From contig JAGTJL010000017.1 in assembly GCA_020746875.1 (NCBI GenBank), positions 496,001 to 560,000 of the forward strand: a DNA stretch of 64,000 nt, in the 5' to 3' direction. The notes under the pieces are model-generated. The model was given only the letters and a program-made list of their open reading frames with translations, made no database searches and was not told the DNA's origin. The translations under genes were made by a program, and so were the position numbers. This DNA comes from Rhexocercosporidium sp. MPI-PUGE-AT-0058 (taxonomy: Eukaryota > Ascomycota > Leotiomycetes > Helotiales). How positions within the stretch are numbered: position 1 is the stretch's first letter; each line of letters opens with the position of its first letter. This document shows positions 58,774-64,000 of the stretch, piece after piece.

Positions 58774-59421
58774 CTTGGAAGTTTTGGGCAATCGTTGAGG
58801 ATCTGGGAGGAGAATTGAGGGTCTTTCTAGGAGGTTTTGAGCATGTGAAGGTGGTGTATGTATTACGTGAGCGGAGCGATTGTGTACCTGCAGATGCAGC
58901 TCGGTATCGGAATCAGGACCTGGCAAATTAGAGGTCGAGATAATGGTCTGACGGCAATCGACTGAGGACTGAGTAAAGTGAATGTTGTCGCACCACAAAG
59001 ACGCGGAATTAGATGATTGTTCACTCCTCGGACGAGGGAAACAGTCGATATGGCTGGCGATTGAGAGAAATTAAACTGGGGGGGCGATAGACGAACGTTC
59101 GATTTCTCCCCTGAATCGACAGGGGATGGCGGTTGAATGATGAGATGGCAGAAGCTCTCTTTCTTGGCGGTTGACAGTGGCAATTAGGTAATCGTTCAAT
59201 GGGTGGTGATGAAGGAAATTGAAATTGAAATTGAAATGGCCTCACCGCCTTTGGATCCATGGACAGAAGCAGACCGGGGGGGAGGGGCGGATGGTGAGAA
59301 TTCGAAGAGGATCAGGTCAGGCGGGTTCTTGGAGGTTCAATTGATGATGGGTTCAAACGCCAAAATAACAATCCCGTCGTATTCGGATCGCGACTTCCTC
59401 CCAACTGCTTCTGCTTCACTT

Positions 59422-59430
59422 TCACCCCAC
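59422..59430 (+). promoter_or_regulatory. Sterol regulatory element (SREBP-type) TCACCCCAC
   Basis: TCACCCCAC fits the TCANNCCAC core bound by fungal SREBP proteins such as SrbA, and the classic mammalian SRE ATCACCCCAC except for its first base. Position 223 bp upstream of the ERG25 ATG. Confidence 0.6.
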
Positions 59431-59457
59431 CCGCCGCCACTTCCTGACGCGTTGTAG

Positions 59458-59465
59458 TCACGTGA
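59458..59465. promoter_or_regulatory. E-box palindrome TCACGTGA
   Basis: Perfect CACGTG E-box in the ERG1-ERG25 spacer, 28 bp from the SRE-like site. bHLH factors, including SREBPs, can bind E-boxes. Confidence 0.5.
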
Positions 59466-59652
59466 ACGCACCCAGGACCCCTGCATCCCCCTTTTGCAGC
59501 CCGGCATCGCGAATTCCGGGAGGGTTGCAGTGGTCTGAGCCCGCTAAAGCCTAAAATTATTAAAACATCGCTGCCGCGCTTCTCTCTATCTCTCTATCTC
59601 TCAACAACTTCCCGTCACCAACCCTCACTCTCCTGCCCTCGCGGTCGCAGCC

Positions 59653-60629
59653 ATGTCTCTCCTTGCCAATTCCACCCTGGCAGCTCCAGATACCTACTTT
59701 GGTATCTACAATGAGTTGTCCAAGTACAATGTTCACTTGAACATCTTCGAGCGTCTCTGGGCTGTAAGTACTCCCTGATCAGATCATACATACCGCCACC
59801 CCCCAAATACTAACGCCCAATACAGAGTTGGTACGCCTATATGCAAAACGATGTCCTCGCAACCGGTATTATGAGTTTCGTCATGCACGAAGCCGTCTAC
59901 TTTGGCCGAAGTCTTCCTTGGATCATCATCGACCGGATATCATACTTCAATAAGTGGAAGCTTCAGGGGCAAAAGATTCCCACGGTCAAGGAGCAATGGG
60001 CCTGCACAAAACTCGTCCTCCTCAGCCATTTCACCGTCGAATTGCCTCAGATCTGGCTCTTCCACCCAATGGCTGTCTCTTGCGGCATGGATACCGGCGT
60101 GCCATTCCCATCCTGGCAAACAATCTGCATGCAAATCGCAATCTTCTTCGTATTGGAGGATACATGGCATTACTGGATGCATCGTGTCTTTCACTACGGC
60201 TTCTTCTACAAGAACGTTCACAAGATCCACCACCAATATTCTGCGCCCTTCGGTCTCGCTGCTGAATACGCCTCTCCTATCGAAACCATGGTTCTCGGCG
60301 CTGGAACAGTCGTCGTTCCCATCGTTTTCTGTCTTGTCACTGGCAACTTCCACGTCCTAACCATGTACCTCTGGATCGCAGCTCGCCTTTTCCAAGCCAT
60401 CGATGCTCACAGCGGATACGATTTCCCTTGGAGTCTGCACCACTTCATTCCCTTCTGGGCTGGAGCCGAGCATCACGATGTCCACCACGAACGTTTCATT
60501 GGCAACTATGCAAGCAGTTTCAGATGGTGGGACTACCTCATGGACACCGAGGCTGGACCAGAGGCTGCGAAGGAAAGACGTGAGCGCAAGTTGGCAAAGG
60601 AAGCCAAAAAGGCAAAGAAGGCCCAGTAG
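59653..60629 (+). CDS. ERG25: C-4 methylsterol oxidase
   Basis: Exons 59653-59763 and 59826-60629, with a GTAAGT...ACAG intron of 62 bp, give about 304 residues. Start [17 protein letters not shown]. Membrane-bound fatty-acid-hydroxylase-type His boxes: HRVFH (in [14 protein letters not shown]), HKIHH, and [13 protein letters not shown], which bind the di-iron centre. Several hydrophobic segments ([29 protein letters not shown]) and a Lys-rich C-terminus ([13 protein letters not shown]) fit an ER protein. It removes C-4 methyl groups from sterol intermediates by O2-dependent oxidation, with Erg26 and Erg27. No lesions. Confidence 0.96.
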
Positions 60630-61049
60630 ATGTCCTGCTTTTGCGGATGCATATATGGAGACAAGGGGCAAGTCAGGAGGACCGGTGTACGAAGACACTA
60701 GAGGTGTCAAGGCCACGACTACAGGTCGATCATTGGGTGGGTGAAGGGGTAATTGGTTCCGGCATAGCTTTGCATGTGTGTTACTACAGGCGTTTTTGAA
60801 TTCGGCGCAAGGAAGCCCCGCTTAGATCCACCATACATAGGTTATACATAGTGACCTCCTAATTAATACAAGACCGTACTACACAGCACACTCTTTCATG
60901 CCTGCGGTCCAAACAGTCCTGAAATCCTACAGATCGGTATGTAACAACTGCTATGAATACAGTCCTACTCAACATTCCCCGAACTTCCCACTCAATCTGT
61001 ACAATCTTACAGGCCATTCTTCATACAATCACAACCTTACAACTCCAAT
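60630..61049. other. Convergent intergenic region
   Basis: Presumably 3' regions of ERG25 and the dehydratase gene. No gene. Confidence 0.5.
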
Positions 61050-62044
61050 TCACCCACTCCCTTTCTCCTTCTTCCCCTTGGGAACACAACAATCACCCCC
61101 CTCAACAGCAACCCTATCAACCAACTCCCTCCCTATACCACCCTCCTCCCCCTCAACAACAACCTCCCCACACTCCATAGCCTTCTCATCACAAAACCTC
61201 GCCATCAGAATATCTTTCCCCGACAACCCAGGTGGAGAGTGAGTCGTCCACCGAATGAATGTCGTGTTGTATACCTAGATGGGGCGATGGCGTGAGATGG
61301 GTGGGATTGGATAGCTCGAATGGGATAGGAGACTGGGGCGAGTTATGGAAAAGGAAAGATAGGGCTTACGTTTGACCATTCCGGATGATGTTTCTGGACG
61401 GCACATTCGGATGCGACGAGGTTCATGAATTCCTATTGTGGCGTGTTAGTTAGTTGGTCCACTTCTCCTGTGCTTTACCACACCATCTCATCTCAACTGC
61501 TGTGTCTCTGCTCTCCTCTCCCTTCTCCTTTCCATCTCCACAGAAAATACAAACAAAAGCCGGACATGTATCAAACCCCGCGGCCGCCCATGACCAGATG
61601 ATTCGGGATATAAGCCCTCAACCATCAGTCAATCGATCCCACGAAGCAAATCCCGCGGTCAAAACACAACCCCAACGCACCCATCAAAAGCCTTCTGAGA
61701 ACCTAAGCGAGAACAGGAGAAAACACCGCGAAAGGAAATGAAAAACGAACCCAAGTCTTCTTAAAAGTCTTGAACCTAAACCCCCTCTCCACACCCTTCC
61801 CACTCTGTATCAAAGTCCATCTCCCTCCATTGCTTTTCAGCAGCGGGGATAGATCGGCTGTTCCTTGGGAGGCGGGGTAGGTTGATGAGAATGCTGGTTT
61901 TGGCGAGGTGGACGGGGAAGACATTCTGCAAGTGCTTGTGCTATATTTGTGTTTGAGTATGCTGTATTGGGTTGGAGGAATGTGGGGGATGGGATGGAGG
62001 AGCTTGAGGGAGAGGGAGAGGGGGATGGAGGTGGGAGGACGCAT
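61050..62044 (-). CDS. Pterin-4a-carbinolamine dehydratase
   Basis: Exons 61751-62044, 61370-61432 and 61050-61274 (minus), phase-0 introns with AG acceptors, give about 193 residues. The first intron has a non-canonical-looking donor (GTTCGT). Core motifs: GVERGFRFKTFKKTW, EFMNLVASECAVQKHHPEW (catalytic HH-P-E-W region), then YNTTFIRWTTHSPPGLS and KDILMARFCDEKA. An N-terminal extension (MRPPTSIPLSLSLKLLHP, then KHKYSTSTCRMSS) looks like a mitochondrial presequence; a second ATG lies at 61924. The enzyme dehydrates 4a-hydroxytetrahydrobiopterin. The fungal substrate is unclear. Confidence 0.85.
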
Positions 62045-62769
62045 TTTAAGCTGACGGAAGGTGTGGTGGTTGTGATGGGTGGGTAAATGGTTGATAGTTC
62101 GGTGGTGTGGGTGGGTGGGTGGATGGATGAGGTTGGGTGTGGCCAATGAGAGGGGGTCTCGTGATTTACATGTGATCGAGTACTTCATAACCAGTCAACA
62201 CAGTTCCGAGAATATCCATCCTCCCCAGTTAATTACCGTACCAATTCAGGTTCCGTATCTCACAGCATCGCAAGAAACAAGAGTCTATTCATCACGTTGC
62301 ATTGTTCCATATCATTTTCTTGTTCTTGTTCTTGTTCTCGTTCTCGTTCTCGTTCCGGACGTCTCCCTCAATCACGGAGACAAGCAAGGGCATAACAAAC
62401 AGCATCACCTTCCCAAAGTCCGCTCTCACGCATCAAGTCCTGAAATTCAACACCGAAAACAGGCACGTGCAAATCAAAGCCCAGCAAATAGCCAGATCCA
62501 AAGCACAACAAATCCAGAACTCCGAAAAGCAGAAACCGCCAATACTTCCTTGACAAGCTAATCGCAGCCAGTCGCCGCTAGATCAATTCTTTTCGCATAC
62601 TTCTATAGATGAGAAGCAGGGAAGGGAGTTACCTGATCAGACACTTCTTGATCAGAGCCGTGGACTAGGATGGTGGAAGAGACATGATCATAGCCACAAT
62701 TTCTCATTGGCGCAGAGGTGTCAGGGACAATGATTTCCGCAGGCTGTCTATCACCATACTTGCATGTGC
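62045..62769. other. Intergenic region with TTCTTG/TTCTCG microsatellite
   Basis: A hexanucleotide run TTCTTGTTCTTG...CTCGTTCTCG lies at about 62315-62356. No gene recognised. Confidence 0.55.
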
Positions 62770-64000
62770 TCACGGCTGTTCAACCCACGGACAACGGCTA
62801 CCACAAATGTCAGCATTGAAACACCCTTCATATCCAATTCCTCAGCGATGACTTCACTTACCAAACCCCACACTTCCTCAAAGCGTATACATTGATCCGA
62901 TTCCACTTCTCAAAGCACTCCCGATGAACGTTATATCCACATTGCCCTTGACACCAGATCGTATCATCTGGATCGTCGAAGTCTTCTGTGCAGATATAGC
63001 ACTCTGTGGGGGGTTTGCGTTTGGGTACGTAGTGTCGAGCTGGCGTGGCATCTGCAGCTGCTGGACGTGCCCTCGGGTCCTCAGCAGCAGGCGAGACGAC
63101 AGCTTCTTCGGTTGCATCGTCCTCTGGCTCTCTTGCTTGGTTGTGAATGGGAATGAAGCGTACAGCTGGAGCTGGGATAGCAGGAAGTCGTGCAAGAAGC
63201 TCGGCTTCAGCACGTTCGACCCTCAGATGTTCAGCTTGCATACGTTCGGCATGGTCAAGTCCGACACGATCTATCTGGCCACGAAGTCTTTGTATGTCTG
63301 CCGCAAAATCAGGTACTATCGAGCGAGGTACAGCAGCTGCAGGTCGAGGTCTGTATCCCTCAGCCGCTTGACGTAGGTGAGGGCGAGGCTCATACTGCCT
63401 GTCTTGGATCTCGGGCTCGTGTCTGATTTCAGATCCGAGAGCTGGGGATGGACGGGGAGCCCAATCTTGAATCGCTGGCTGTTCTCCGTTGGGGTCAGGT
63501 CGGAGTTCTGCTTGTTGCTGTGCAAGTCTTCTTTCTCCTGCTCTAGATGCGGGAGCGGCTCTGTTGACATAGGGGTCGACATTGGGCTGTGCTACTTCTG
63601 GAGCTGGCTCTTGGATGGGCTGCTCTGGGTATGGTTGCGGGCTGTGTGCTTCCATTTGAGGAGCTGGCTGTTGTTGCGGTGGGGGTTGTTGTTGGTGTCT
63701 AGGACGATATTGTACTTCGACGTCAGGAGGTGGTGGCTTTGAACATGTCAGTAAGTGCGTGCACAAGAAGGGGATATGCCAGAGGATACTCACATTCTCT
63801 CTCGCACTCCGAGGCGCTCTCTCAGCAACAGGTCTCGGCTCATGCACCTCCAGATCCGGAACTGAAGGCACTCTATCTCTCCGAACAAATAGCCCTTCTT
63901 CAGGTCTTAGCACAGGATTTGGTACAGGCGCTGGACCCCCACGACCATATCCCCTCTCAGCAAGTCCCCTCGAAACCCTCTCATCTGCAACAAACCGCTC
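62770..64000 (-). CDS. RING-type zinc-finger protein, 5' part beyond the window
   Basis: Exons 63794->64000, 62862-63736 and 62770-62797 (minus) join in phase. Introns are GTGAGT...CAAAG and GTAAGT...GGTAG. The frame is open to the window edge. A long Pro/Gln/Arg/Glu-rich, disordered region (YRPRHQQQPPPQQQPAPQ) precedes a Glu/Arg-rich coiled-coil-like part (ERMQAEHLRVERAEAELLAR). The C-terminal cysteine module is CYICTEDFDDPDDTIWCQGQ, CGYNVHRECFEKW, and KCGVCRCPW built from the last two exons. This is a RING variant seen in fungal zinc-finger proteins with C-terminal CRxPW; E3 ligase activity is likely but not shown. The tiny 28-bp last exon supplies the final metal-binding Cys. Confidence 0.75.

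Larger units (their letters stand above)
58774..59652. promoter_or_regulatory. Bidirectional promoter between ERG1 and ERG25
   Basis: 879 bp between two divergent sterol-synthesis start codons, with no gene in between. It holds an SREBP-type site (59422-59430) and an E-box (59458-59465), both nearer ERG25, and CT-rich DNA (TCTCTATC repeats at 59580-59602) in the ERG25 leader. Joint oxygen/sterol regulation by an SREBP (SrbA-like) factor is inferred. Confidence 0.7.

Overview
The window looks like a piece of a filamentous ascomycete (Pezizomycotina) chromosome. Genes carry short spliceosomal introns of about 45-80 bp, and the gene set is typical of such fungi: palI/RIM9, an AspE-like septin, ERG1, ERG25, a HET-domain gene. 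Old repeats show C-to-T/G-to-A decay that turns CAA/CAG and TGG codons into stops, the mark of repeat-induced point mutation (RIP). A Leotiomycetes-like origin is my guess only.

Positions 1-26660 are a decayed, mostly AT-rich repeat block. It holds two tandem Ty1/copia copies (1-8962), the second lacking its gag/protease part. Directly behind the last LTR lies the broken remainder of a fungal membrane-protein gene (8963-9690). A RIP-degraded HET-domain gene follows (about 11090-13225, minus), then more retroelement debris. Next is a divergent pair of dead ion-transport genes: a Na+/phosphate symporter (PHO89-type, 16366-21929, minus) and an ENA-type Na+ P-ATPase (from about 23590, plus). A Tc1/mariner-like element (17274-21726) sits inside the first intron of the symporter, and a hAT element (18383-21359) sits inside the mariner transposase gene. 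A solo copia LTR (25628-25939) and an AT-rich palindromic stretch close the block.

Positions 26661-64000 are normal gene space. Genes that look intact are a small two-helix membrane protein (27507-28145, +), an AspE-like septin (28883-30586, -), a C2H2 zinc-finger protein (33833-35083, +), palI/RIM9 (36537-38767, -), a mitochondrial ABC1/ADCK-type kinase (43584-45690, +), a PA-TM-RING ubiquitin ligase (46672-49402, -), a small kinase-like protein (53205-54114, -), squalene epoxidase ERG1 (57277-58773, -), C-4 methylsterol oxidase ERG25 (59653-60629, +), a pterin-4a-carbinolamine dehydratase (61050-62044, -) and a RING protein cut by the window end (62770-64000, -). Between them lie broken genes: two kinase-like pseudogenes, an aquaporin pseudogene and a membrane-protein gene in three frames.

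Three themes connect the genes. ERG1 and ERG25 are divergent neighbours sharing an 879-bp promoter that contains an SREBP-type site. The dead symporter/ENA pair shares a promoter region rich in PacC-type GCCARG hexamers, with palI, an upstream component of PacC signalling, about 13 kb away. The region has lost several transport genes and kinase-like genes through transposition, RIP, frameshift and splice-site decay. I found no convincing new system; the best leads are the nested insertions, the retired pH/sodium module and the sterol gene pair.
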